From Actinophytocola sp044466355 (GTDB lineage: Bacteria; Actinomycetota; Actinomycetes; Mycobacteriales; Pseudonocardiaceae), in NCBI RefSeq assembly GCF_044466355.1, contig NZ_JBITMQ010000007.1, positions 310,001 to 374,000 on the forward strand: 64,000 bases of DNA, read 5' to 3'. Positions 16,079 through 23,482 of the stretch are shown here, piece by piece. Below the pieces are notes generated by a model that was given only the letters and a program-made list of their open reading frames with translations, did no database searches and was not told the origin of the DNA. The stretch's first letter is position 1, and every line of letters begins with the position of its first letter. Both the position numbers and the translations under genes were made by a program.

Positions 16079-17149
16079 GTCGACCGGGCATTGCTGGACG
16101 CAGGCGAAACAGCTCAAGCATCCGGCTGGGTCCAGCAGTGTGGCTTTGTGGTTGTCGTCTTGGATGCTCATCGCGCCTTTGGGGCAGACCTTGACGCAGA
16201 TGTCGCAGCCGTCGATGCAGGTTTCTTCGTTGACGACCGGAAGAAAGCCCGGTGGGGCGAGCGTTGCCGGGTACAGGAAACACAGCAGTTGTTGTTTGCA
16301 CACGTCGGTGGGTGACCAGCTGGGGAAGTCCAGCCCGATCAGCACCCCCATCAACGCGAGCGTGATGCCCCAGAACACGGTGTCGAACACGCCGCCGCCG
16401 GTGGCCCACGCCGTCGTGGCACCGGCCGCGCCGAGCAGCACACCCAGTGGCAGCGCTTGTGGCAGGCCGGGGGCGAGCGGGAGCCGGGGGTAGGCCAGCG
16501 CGAACAGCACCGACATCAGGTAGGCCAGGCCGATGGTGAGCAGTCCGGCCTGCCAGCCGGCGATCAGCGCGGCCGGGATGCCCAGCAACCCGGCCGGCCA
16601 CAGCCCGGCGCCGATGCCCATCTCGATCCGGCGGCGCACCGGGAAGGTGACCACGTCGGCGACCAGCCGGGGGAAGCTCTCGTCCAGCCAGGTCGGGAGT
16701 TCGTCGATGTCGATCGGCCCGAACACCACCCGCCACCCGGTGCGGCTGCGGACCTGTTTCGGGTCGACGCCGGGGGCGGTGAGCCGGGGCAGCACCAGCC
16801 GGTGGTGGTCCACCAACTGGTCGATGCCGGAGAGTTTGATCGCCGCCTCGATCTCGTCCACCCCGAAATGCCCGCCCGCCGACGCGCACCAGACGTTGAC
16901 CCCGCCGGTCGGGGCGACCAGCAGGTAGCAGTCCAGGCCCATGCGCTCCAGCACCTGGGCGACCATGCGCACGGTGTGGTCGAAGTTGCAGGTGACGAAC
17001 ACCGGGGAGGAACGGTCCGGATTACCGAAGACCCGCAGGCCGGGTTCGGTGGGGAACGGGAACGATCGGAAGATCAGCTGGGCCGCGCCGCGCACCACCC
17101 CGCGGCCGGTGGCCGGTGAGGGGGTCAGGGTTGTGGCTGGAGCCGCCAT
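16067..17149 (-). CDS. HgcA-HgcB-like fusion: membrane corrinoid protein with ferredoxin domain
   Basis: A 360-residue protein. The N-terminal half matches HgcA, the corrinoid protein of mercury methylation: GLRVFGNP, a cap-helix motif NVWCASAGG with Cys88 where HgcA has N(V/I)WCAAGK, then LVLPRLTAPGV and RTGWRVVFGP. Residues about 182-275 are hydrophobic and fit about four membrane helices, as in HgcA. The C-terminus is HgcB-like with two 4Fe-4S motifs: Cys311/315/318/322 and Cys344/347/350/354. The paired C-terminal cysteines of true HgcB are absent. Start ATG 17149 has GGAAGGAAG upstream. HgcAB transfers a methyl group to Hg(II) in anaerobes; whether this fusion methylates mercury or acts on another metal is unknown. 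It overlaps the CpaM-like gene by 25 bases. Confidence 0.82.
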   Translation of the reverse strand: MAAPATTLTPSPATGRGVVRGAAQLIFRSFPFPTEPGLRVFGNPDRSSPVFVTCNFDHTVRMVAQVLERMGLDCYLLVAPTGGVNVWCASAGGHFGVDEIEAAIKLSGIDQLVDHHRLVLPRLTAPGVDPKQVRSRTGWRVVFGPIDIDELPTWLDESFPRLVADVVTFPVRRRIEMGIGAGLWPAGLLGIPAALIAGWQAGLLTIGLAYLMSVLFALAYPRLPLAPGLPQALPLGVLLGAAGATTAWATGGGVFDTVFWGITLALMGVLIGLDFPSWSPTDVCKQQLLCFLYPATLAPPGFLPVVNEETCIDGCDICVKVCPKGAMSIQDDNHKATLLDPAGCLSCFACVQQCPVDAIS

Positions 17150-17799
17150 GCCGGCTTCCTTCCCGTCACGATCTGGAACGACTGGCCCTGCCGGTGGGCG
17201 ACCCGCACCGTCTCCAGGCCGCGGTCGGTGAGTTTGCGGTCCAGCTCGCGGGTGGCGTGCGTGCCGGTCTGGGTGACCACATAGGTCAGCGCCGCCATCG
17301 GCCACCGCCCCACCCGATACAGCCACCGCCGCACGGGAGAGTCCGGGGTGACCTCGTCGGCGAGCACCAGCGTCCCGCCGGGGCGCAGCAGCCGGCAGAA
17401 CACGTCCAGGGCGTAGGACTCCTCGGTGGCGGACAGCTCGCTGAGCACCAGGCAACACACCACCGCGTCGAACGACTCGGCCGGGAACTCGCGCTCCAGT
17501 CCGGTGATGGGGACCTGCCGCAGCCGCAGCCGCCCGGCGGCGACGGGTTCGGCGAGTTTGGTCTCGGCGACGGCGAGCATCTGCGGAGACCGGTCGACAC
17601 CGGTGACCTGCCGGCCCTCCGTGAGCCCCTCGGTGAGCAGTGCGGCGGTCACTCCGCCGGTGCCACATCCGACGTCGAGGATGTCCCCCTGCTCGGGCAC
17701 GTGCGCGGCGACCTCGGCGTAGAGCCGCTGGATGCGGCCGATGGACAGCATCCGCATGCCCAGGTCGTAGCGGGAGGCTTGGGTTTCCAGCAGCTTCAT
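17125..17799 (-). CDS. cpaM: CpaM-type (corrinoid protein-associated) SAM methyltransferase
   Basis: A 224-residue class I methyltransferase. Motif I is ILDVGCGTGGV, then TGVDRSPQMLA, AVVCCLVLSELS and LLRPGGTLVLADEV. The N-terminal signature KLLETQASRYDLGMRMLSIG and the hydrophobic MAALTYVVTQTGT near the C-terminus match the family that co-occurs with HgcAB-like fusion proteins. It may methylate or remethylate the corrinoid partner or a metal/metalloid; no reaction is proved by the sequence. Start ATG 17799; in-frame GTGs at 17805 and 17817 are possible alternatives. It overlaps the HgcAB-like gene. Confidence 0.78.
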   Translation of the reverse strand: MKLLETQASRYDLGMRMLSIGRIQRLYAEVAAHVPEQGDILDVGCGTGGVTAALLTEGLTEGRQVTGVDRSPQMLAVAETKLAEPVAAGRLRLRQVPITGLEREFPAESFDAVVCCLVLSELSATEESYALDVFCRLLRPGGTLVLADEVTPDSPVRRWLYRVGRWPMAALTYVVTQTGTHATRELDRKLTDRGLETVRVAHRQGQSFQIVTGRKPAWRLQPQP

Positions 17800-17830
17800 G
17801 AACACAAACGACGACACGACGCCCCGCCCG

Positions 17831-18301
17831 TCAGCCGGCCTGGCCGGCAAGGTGAGACGGCACCGAACTAGCGGTCCGCGTCTCGGCCCAGGGACTGCGC
17901 AGGACCTGCTCGGCCAGCAACGCCACCGCCACCAGCGCGGCGACCAGCGGTTGCCACAGCACCCCGACGACCACCGCCGCCATGACCACGGCCAGCCGCC
18001 AGTCCAGCCGCCGCTGGGCAAGGACCTGCCGGACCCAGCCCAGCACCAGCCCCGCGACCCAGATCGAGGCGGCCCAGGCCAATCGGTCAGCCACCCAGGG
18101 GGCAAGTCCCGCGATGGTCACGGCCACCGCGGAGAGAGCGAACAGCGCGGACGCGCCCAACAGCACCCGACGCACCAGCAGCCGGCGTCGACCACCCAAC
18201 GCCGCCCGGTCCTCGAACCCCGTGCCGGACTCACCGCCGGACCCGGTGTCGGTGGCCTGCCCGCCGCAACAGCTGTCCGCACGCACCGCACGTTCCGCCA
18301 T
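17831..18301 (-). CDS. Small membrane protein resembling the N-terminal membrane part of a metal P-type ATPase
   Basis: A 156-residue protein with ATG 18301 after a strong GGAGGTGA. The N-terminus has a CCGG thiol pair (ADSCCGGQ, about residues 10-14). Residues about 45-135 form about four membrane helices whose spacing and motifs (RRVLLGASALFALS, AGLVLGWVRQVL, RRLDWRLAVVMAAVVVGVL) look like the first helices of P1B ATPases. There are no actuator, phosphorylation or nucleotide domains. It is the first gene of the operon; its upstream region holds a palindromic operator. It may be a thiol-bearing metal-binding membrane subunit or a reduced ATPase relic now fixed as a gene. Confidence 0.6.
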   Translation of the reverse strand: MAERAVRADSCCGGQATDTGSGGESGTGFEDRAALGGRRRLLVRRVLLGASALFALSAVAVTIAGLAPWVADRLAWAASIWVAGLVLGWVRQVLAQRRLDWRLAVVMAAVVVGVLWQPLVAALVAVALLAEQVLRSPWAETRTASSVPSHLAGQAG

Positions 18302-18370
18302 GCGTTCACCTCCAGTGACCAATCGAGCTATCAGGGCGACACTAAAGACGGAACTTGTCCTATGTCAATG

Positions 18371-18395
18371 GATGACAATGGGACAATTTGTCATC
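18371..18395. promoter_or_regulatory. Palindromic operator between the GntR gene and the HgcAB-like operon
   Basis: gatgacaa (18371-18378) and its complement ttgtcatc (18388-18395) flank a 9-base spacer. Further tgacaa half-sites follow near 18447 and 18456. It is placed between divergent transcripts, so it is the likely GntR binding site controlling both. Confidence 0.6.
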
Positions 18396-18502
18396 GTTGG
18401 GTGAGATTCGCCCACGTCAGAGCGATCCGACCGTGTGTACGATCATGACAATTGCGTGACAACGGAGCCGGGCGGGTCGTCGCCGGGAGGAGATGGGGCG
18501 AG

Positions 18503-19486
18503 GTGGCAGAGGTCAACATCGCGGTCAGCCGCAAGATCGGGGTCCCGTTGGGCACCCAGATCCGCGACCAGATCGTCAACGCGATCGCGGTCGGTGACCT
18601 GCGTGCGGGACAGCGGCTGCCGACCGTGCGCCAGCTCGCCGAGTTCCTCGGCATCAACCGCAACACCGTCGCCCAGGCCTACCGGCAGTTGGAGAACGAC
18701 GGCCACGTGATCACCCGGGCCGGCGGCGGCACCCTCGTCGCGGGCGACCCCACCACCACCGCGCCGCCGCCCGCGCAAACTTTGCGCGACCTCGTACGGG
18801 ACGCGTTCCGTCAGGCCCGCCTGGCCGGGTTCAGCGCCCGCGAGTTCGCCGAGCTGGCCTACCACACCAGTGCCCAGGAGGACGCCGCCCCGGCCAGCCG
18901 GATCGTGGTGATCGACGAATACCGCGGCGAGTTGGACTTCGTGTGCGCCACCATTCGCCGCGCTCTCCCCGGCAGCCTGGTCGACGCCTTCCTGGTCGCC
19001 GACCTGCAAGCCGCCGATCCGGACGAGCTACGCGTCCGGCTGGCCGGGTTCGACTGCGCACTGGTGGCGTTCTACTGCCTGGAACAGGTCCGCCCCCTCC
19101 TCGCCGACGCCAACCTGCCCGTGGTCGCGGCGGGCGTCGGCCCGACGCTGAACTCGCTGCGCCGGATCGCCGACGAGTCCGCCGGCAAGCAGGTCGCCAT
19201 CATCTGCACCGAACCCAACGGGCCCGAGTACATGGCCGCGGCACTGCACCGGGCCGGCATCACCTTCGCCGTCGACCCACTGCTCGCCCATGTCCACGAC
19301 CAGCGGCTCGCGCAGATCCTCGCCGACAGCGAGGTCATCATCGCCTCCCAGGGCTCGGTCGACGTCGTCGCCACCCTGGCCGGCGACACACCGGTCATCG
19401 CCTACTCCCGGCTGATCAGTGAGGAAACGCTGGCCACTCTGCGCAGCTACACCGACTACCTGGCCGCCAACACCCCGGACACCTGA
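18503..19486 (+). CDS. GntR-family transcriptional regulator, divergent from the HgcAB-like operon
   Basis: A 327-residue regulator. The N-terminal winged HTH of GntR type is clear (QIRDQIVNAIAVGDL, LPTVRQLAEFLGINRNTV, QAYRQLENDGHV). The remainder of about 240 residues (IVVIDEYRGELDFV, DCALVAFYCLEQVRPLL, EVIIASQGSVDVVATLAG) looks like a ligand-sensing alpha/beta domain, not a typical FCD or UTRA domain. GTG 18503 follows GGGAGGAGA. Divergence from the operon and the palindrome between them suggest it controls the operon; the ligand is unknown. Confidence 0.8.
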   Translation: MAEVNIAVSRKIGVPLGTQIRDQIVNAIAVGDLRAGQRLPTVRQLAEFLGINRNTVAQAYRQLENDGHVITRAGGGTLVAGDPTTTAPPPAQTLRDLVRDAFRQARLAGFSAREFAELAYHTSAQEDAAPASRIVVIDEYRGELDFVCATIRRALPGSLVDAFLVADLQAADPDELRVRLAGFDCALVAFYCLEQVRPLLADANLPVVAAGVGPTLNSLRRIADESAGKQVAIICTEPNGPEYMAAALHRAGITFAVDPLLAHVHDQRLAQILADSEVIIASQGSVDVVATLAGDTPVIAYSRLISEETLATLRSYTDYLAANTPDT

Positions 19487-19633
19487 CCTGCTCACCCCAG
19501 CGAACACCGACGGCGAGGGCACCGGAATAGCCAGACGAGTATGCCGTCGGCGGGTCCGCGACCAGGACCGCCGAGCTGCAACCGCAGCCGCATCAACCAG
19601 GCGCACCAGGAACGTGGCGCGACGGAAAGGCTT

Positions 19634-19657
19634 GACCCGGTAGCCGGGTACCGGGTC
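19634..19657 (+). promoter_or_regulatory. MerR-type promoter/operator of the downstream MerR-like gene
   Basis: gacccggta (19634-19642) and its complement taccgggtc (19649-19657) form a palindrome lying between ttgacc (-35, 19632-19637) and gatact (-10, 19658-19663), an overlong spacer of 20 bp as in MerR-controlled promoters. The predicted transcription start falls about at ATG 19670, so the mRNA may be leaderless. Confidence 0.65.
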
Positions 19658-19669
19658 GATACTCGGCGC

Positions 19670-20080
19670 ATGCGAACCCACGAGCTGGCAGAACACGCCG
19701 GGGTGAACGCGCAGACGCTGCGCTACTACGAACGCCGCGGGCTGCTGACCGAGCCTGTCCGGTCCCCGGCCAGCTACCGCGACTACCCCGCCGAGGCCGT
19801 CGCGGTGGTCCGGTTCATCAAACGCGCCCAAGGGCTGGGGTTCTCCCTCGAGCAGATCCGCGAACTTCTCCACCTGGCCGAGGGCGGCGTGGACTCCGGT
19901 GAGGCCACTCGAGCCCTCGCCGAGAGCCACATCGCCGACCTCGACACCAAAATCGCCGACCTGGACCGCCTGCGCAACGCATTACGGGACGTGACCGCCG
20001 CTCCGTCCCGCCGCCACCACGACCGGTCTCTGCTACACGCCATCTCCGGAGATCCCCACGATCCCGGCGCCCCACGGTGA
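19670..20080 (+). CDS. MerR-family regulator lacking all cysteines
   Basis: A 136-residue MerR-family protein: N-terminal HTH (THELAEHAGVNAQTLRYYERRGLL), wing (RSPASYRDYPAEAV), and a dimerisation helix (SHIADLDTKIADLDRLRNAL). It aligns in layout with mercury-sensing MerR but has no cysteine at all, so it cannot bind Hg(II) by the usual three-Cys site; SRRHHDRSLLHAI occupies the usual Cys region near the C-terminus. Its own promoter has a MerR-type overlong spacer with a palindrome (19634-19657), which suggests self-control. It lies downstream of the GntR gene on the same strand. Confidence 0.75.
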   Translation: MRTHELAEHAGVNAQTLRYYERRGLLTEPVRSPASYRDYPAEAVAVVRFIKRAQGLGFSLEQIRELLHLAEGGVDSGEATRALAESHIADLDTKIADLDRLRNALRDVTAAPSRRHHDRSLLHAISGDPHDPGAPR

Positions 20081-20317
20081 CCGTGTTGTCCGCCCGTGCC
20101 GGCCGCCACCGCCGGCGAAGACGGCGTCCGCTCCGCGCACTACTCGGACTGTTCGATCACCGGCCCCGGACTGTTGTGCCGTGCTCTCCCGGCGGGCCTG
20201 CCGGGTGGTCGCCGCCACCATCGATCCATCACGGCACCGACGCCATCCAGACCGTCGAGACCTTCGACGCTGTCACGGCACCTGGTCAAGGTCGCGGTGC
20301 AGGCGGACACTGCTGAG

Positions 20318-20839
20318 GTGGACAAACAAGCAGTTCACCACGACATGGAACGGGCTCGGGCGAGCTTTCATCGGCTTCTCGACGGGGCGAGTGAGGCGGA
20401 TCTGCGTCGGCGGTCGAACGGCACCCGCTGGACCAACAAGCAACTGCTGTTCCACATGCTGCTGGGCTACCTGATCATGCGGGCACTCATGAGGCTGACG
20501 CGTCTGTTCGACCGGCTGCCCACCGGTGCCAGCCGTTCCTACGCGCGGCTGCTCAACGCGGCGACCACACCGTTCGACGCCGTGAACTACCTCGGCTCCG
20601 CCTTGGCTGGCACCGTCCTGAGCCGCCGCCGGATGGCGGTCCTGTTCGATCGGGTGATCGCGGCATTGCACCGCAGGCTCGACGGTGAGACCGACACCGA
20701 GCTCACTCGCGGCATGCACTACCCGACCCGATGGGATCCCTTCTTCCAGGACTTCATGACCCTCGCCGACCTGTATCGCTTCCCCACCCAGCACTTCGAT
20801 TTCCACCGCCGCCAGCTCACCCTCGACATCGAGGAGTGA
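20318..20839 (+). CDS. DinB/YfiT-like four-helix-bundle protein
   Basis: About 173 residues. The helical pattern and His residues (HHDMERA near the start, LLFHMLLGYL, QHFDFHRRQL at the end) fit the DinB superfamily, whose members bind a metal with three His and include thiol-dependent (mycothiol or bacillithiol) transferases. The start is uncertain: GTG 20318 or GTG 20297, neither with a strong ribosome site. It is cargo between the MerR-like gene and the mer genes; a thiol-linked detoxification role is inference. Confidence 0.6.
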   Translation: MDKQAVHHDMERARASFHRLLDGASEADLRRRSNGTRWTNKQLLFHMLLGYLIMRALMRLTRLFDRLPTGASRSYARLLNAATTPFDAVNYLGSALAGTVLSRRRMAVLFDRVIAALHRRLDGETDTELTRGMHYPTRWDPFFQDFMTLADLYRFPTQHFDFHRRQLTLDIEE

Positions 20840-21070
20840 CCTCCATCCGCGCGGGCGAGCATGATCTCGTCGCCGTGCGGAGGGCGGGCCATCGCCGCCC
20901 TGTTGCCGACATGCCGTGGGCGCCGCCAGTTGGTGGCCCCACGTCATTGGGATCCAGGTGACACCATCGGGCGTTGGGAGCGGGATACTGCCGTGCGGTT
21001 GGCGAGGGTGTTCTCGTCGACCATGTCGGTCGGCGCCTTTCGGTGTCGATCATGTGCGTGGAGGTGCCCG

Positions 21071-21370
21071 ATGACCGTCCAGCCCGAGCAGGAGACCGCG
21101 TCGCGGATGGGGTGTTGGTGCTGTGGTTCGCTGTACCCGGAGGCGGAGTTGGTTCGCTTGGGCCAGCACCCGGAGGTCGGTGTGTGCCTGGCCTGCGCTC
21201 GCTGGTTACAGCGCCGCGCCCTCGCCCGCTACGACGAACACCACCCCACGCCGGCCGCGCGGGCGCGAGCCGCCGTCCAGGCCGTCCGCGCCGCCGTCAT
21301 CCGCAAGGGCTGGCATGAACGAGGCGTGCTGGGGGCGCTACTGCGCCGCATCGACCGCCACCTTCCCTAG
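21071..21370 (+). CDS. Small zinc-ribbon-like protein in the mer region
   Basis: A 99-residue protein with ATG 21071 after a strong GGAGGTG. Cysteines form CWCC near residue 15 and CLAC near residue 37 (MGCWCCGSLYPEAELV, VGVCLACARWLQRR), a likely treble-clef or zinc-ribbon site, followed by a basic helical tail (AAVIRKGWHERG). I do not recognise a function. It lies 117 bp from the convergent end of the ArsR-type gene. Confidence 0.6.
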   Translation: MTVQPEQETASRMGCWCCGSLYPEAELVRLGQHPEVGVCLACARWLQRRALARYDEHHPTPAARARAAVQAVRAAVIRKGWHERGVLGALLRRIDRHLP

Positions 21371-21487
21371 CGGCGAACACCCGCCGCGGAACGCCTCGCG
21401 GTGAACGGCAACGGCGGCCGTGCTGCCGGGATTCGATCAGCGGCACGGTGAGGGGCGGCGGCGTCGTGCACTTGCCGTTCGCCGGAG

Positions 21488-21853
21488 TCAGGTGCTCGGG
21501 GTGATGCGCATGCAGGCGGCCAACGCTGCGGCGTTGTCGGCGGCCAGGGACCGGGCCAGCAGCACCAGATCGGCCACCCGCGGGTCGGGAACCCGATAGT
21601 GGGCGAAGCGGCCTTGACGGCGCACCTGGACGTAGCCGCAGTCCGACAGGCACGCCAGATGCGCGGAGACGCGTCCCTGCGAGAGCCCGACGTGGGCGAC
21701 GCACTCGGTGACGGTGTGCTCCTCGTGCAGGAGGAACTCCAGCAGTCGCAGCCGCACCGGGTCGCCCAGCGCGCGGAAGAACTTGGCCACCACCTCCACC
21801 CCGTTGGGCTCGGTGGGCAGCAGCGCCGCCGCCGGCTCGGATAACGCAGCCAT
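21488..21853 (-). CDS. merR: ArsR-family mercury repressor (actinobacterial MerR)
   Basis: A 121-residue ArsR/SmtB winged-HTH repressor (FFRALGDPVRLRLLEFLL, TECVAHVGLSQGRVSAHLACL, YVQVRRQGRFAHYRV). In streptomycetes the mercury repressor called MerR is of this family and is divergent to the mer structural genes, exactly as here with merA. Cysteines at about 51, 68, 72 and 114 are candidate Hg ligands. ATG 21853 is preferred to the upstream in-frame start at 21922 because the latter would invade the divergent promoter region. It should repress merA and its own gene from the 132-bp intergenic region. Confidence 0.82.
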   Translation of the reverse strand: MAALSEPAAALLPTEPNGVEVVAKFFRALGDPVRLRLLEFLLHEEHTVTECVAHVGLSQGRVSAHLACLSDCGYVQVRRQGRFAHYRVPDPRVADLVLLARSLAADNAAALAACMRITPST

Positions 21854-21985
21854 AACCTCGTCCCCCTCACACCAGGTATGCAACGTATGCGGATGAACGG
21901 ATATAAGGTTACCATCGCCCATATCTGGTGAGGCGAATACGTCCGGCGGCCGAGGTGAAAGTCGACGGGGTGGAGAGGATCAGCG
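21854..21985. promoter_or_regulatory. Divergent mer promoter/operator region
   Basis: AT-richer 132 bp between the ArsR-type merR and merA. It holds the repeat gtatgc-aac-gtatgc (about 21876-21890) and a sequence acaccaggtatg (21869-21880) that recurs at 23466-23477 just before the second MerR-family gene. These are the best candidates for repressor sites; individual -35/-10 boxes are not clear to me. Confidence 0.5.
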
Positions 21986-23440
21986 ATGCGGTACGACCTG
22001 GCGGTGATCGGTTCCGGTGGCGGGGCGTTCGCCGCGGCGATCGCGGCACGACGCAAGGGCAAGACCGTGGTGATGATCGACCGGGACACCGTCGGTGGGA
22101 CGTGTGTGAACACCGGATGCGTGCCCTCGAAGGCGTTGCTGGCCGCCGCCCAGGCCCGCCACATCGCGCTGGAGCAGCGCTTCCCCGGCATCCGCACCGG
22201 CGCCGAGCCGGTGGACGCAACAACTTTGGTCGGCGGCAAGCGTGAGCTGATCGAGGGCATGCGCGCCGCGAAGTACGTGGACCTGGCCGCCGAGTACGGC
22301 TGGGAGATCATGCCCGGCCACGCGTCCTTCCGCGACGGTCCCGTGCTGGAGGTCGCGCACACCGAGGGCAGCACGATCCGTGTCGAGGCCGAGCACTACC
22401 TGATCGCGACCGGGTCGACACCGTGGGCGCCGCCGATCGACGGCCTGGACCAGGTCGACTACCTCACCTCGACCACCGCGATGGACCTCGACACGCTGCC
22501 CACCTCACTGCTGGTGCTCGGCGCCGGATATGTCGGGCTGGAACAGGCCCAGTTGTTCGCCCACCTCGGGGCCGAGGTGACGGTCGTGGCCCGGTCGCGC
22601 CTGGCCTCAGCCGAGGAACCGGAGATTTCCGCCGGGATCGAACGGATCTTCACCGACGACGGCATCACCGTGCACACCCACACCACGATCAACAGCCTCC
22701 GCAGCGAACCGAACGGGCAGGTCATGGCCACGCTGACCGACAGCGAAGGCCAGCGGCGGACGCTGTCCGCGGAGCGGCTGCTGGTGGCCACCGGTCGCCG
22801 CCCGGTCACCGACGGCCTGAACCTGGACGCGGTCGGCGTCAAGACCGGCCCCCGCGGCGAGATCGTGGTCGACGAGCACCTGCGCACCGACCACCCCCGG
22901 ATCTGGGCCACCGGGGATGTCACCGGCCACCCGCAGTTCGTCTACGTCGCCGCCGCGCACGGCACCCTGGTCGCCGACAACGCCTTCGACGACAGCGATG
23001 GTGGCGGTGTCGATGGTGGCGGTGTCGATGGTGGGGTCGGCCGGACGCTGGACTACCACCACCTGCCCAGGGTGACCTTCACCAGCCCGCAGATCGCCTC
23101 GGCCGGCCTCACCGACGCCCAGGCGGTCGAGCAGGGCTACGCCTGCGAGTGCCGGGTGCTGCCGCTGGAGTACGTGCCCCGCGCGGTGGTCAACCGGGAC
23201 ACCCGCGGCGTGATCAAACTCGTCGCCGAACACGGCACCGGCAGGCTGCTCGGCGCGCACGTGCTCGCCGAGGGCGCGGGCGAGGTGATCGCGACCGCCG
23301 TGTACGCGCTGGCCAACGACATGACCGTGCAGCAGATGGCCGACCTGTGGTGCCCGTACCTGACCATGGCCGAGGGCATCAAACTCGCCGCCCAGACCTT
23401 CACCCGCGACGTGTCCAAACTGTCCTGCTGCGCCGCCTAA
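21986..23440 (+). CDS. merA: Mercuric reductase MerA
   Basis: A 484-residue flavoprotein disulfide reductase that reduces Hg(II) to volatile Hg(0) with NADPH. FAD motif AVIGSGGGAFAAAIA starts at the N-terminus, with no NmerA metal-binding domain. The redox pair is GGTCVNTGCVPSK (Cys40/Cys45), the second nucleotide motif is VLGAGYVGLEQA, and the diagnostic C-terminal vicinal cysteines are Cys481/Cys482 (LSCCAA). A Gly-rich insertion from a 15-bp tandem repeat (DGGGVDGGG) lies near residue 340. A GGAGAGG-like site precedes ATG 21986. It is divergent from the ArsR-type repressor. Confidence 0.93.
   Translation: MRYDLAVIGSGGGAFAAAIAARRKGKTVVMIDRDTVGGTCVNTGCVPSKALLAAAQARHIALEQRFPGIRTGAEPVDATTLVGGKRELIEGMRAAKYVDLAAEYGWEIMPGHASFRDGPVLEVAHTEGSTIRVEAEHYLIATGSTPWAPPIDGLDQVDYLTSTTAMDLDTLPTSLLVLGAGYVGLEQAQLFAHLGAEVTVVARSRLASAEEPEISAGIERIFTDDGITVHTHTTINSLRSEPNGQVMATLTDSEGQRRTLSAERLLVATGRRPVTDGLNLDAVGVKTGPRGEIVVDEHLRTDHPRIWATGDVTGHPQFVYVAAAHGTLVADNAFDDSDGGGVDGGGVDGGVGRTLDYHHLPRVTFTSPQIASAGLTDAQAVEQGYACECRVLPLEYVPRAVVNRDTRGVIKLVAEHGTGRLLGAHVLAEGAGEVIATAVYALANDMTVQQMADLWCPYLTMAEGIKLAAQTFTRDVSKLSCCAA
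22997..23038 (+). repeat. 15-bp tandem repeat inside merA
   Basis: Two perfect copies of gatggtggcggtgtc (22997-23011, 23012-23026) and a shortened third copy to 23038. They keep the frame and encode an Asp-Gly-Gly-Gly-Val loop before GRTLDYHHLPRV. Confidence 0.85.
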
Positions 23441-23482
23441 CCCCTGCACGACACCACCCGGTACGACACCAGGTATGAAGCC

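Noticed and set aside
16067..17668. Extended upstream start of the HgcAB-like gene
   Set aside because: The extra 173 codons are Arg/Gly/Ala-rich and overlap the methyltransferase gene completely; ATG 17149 has a good ribosome site and matches where HgcA similarity begins.
18302..18502. Cobalamin riboswitch upstream of the corrinoid-protein operon
   Set aside because: I looked for a conserved B12-box and the usual leader length; only the GntR-type palindrome was found in 200 bp.
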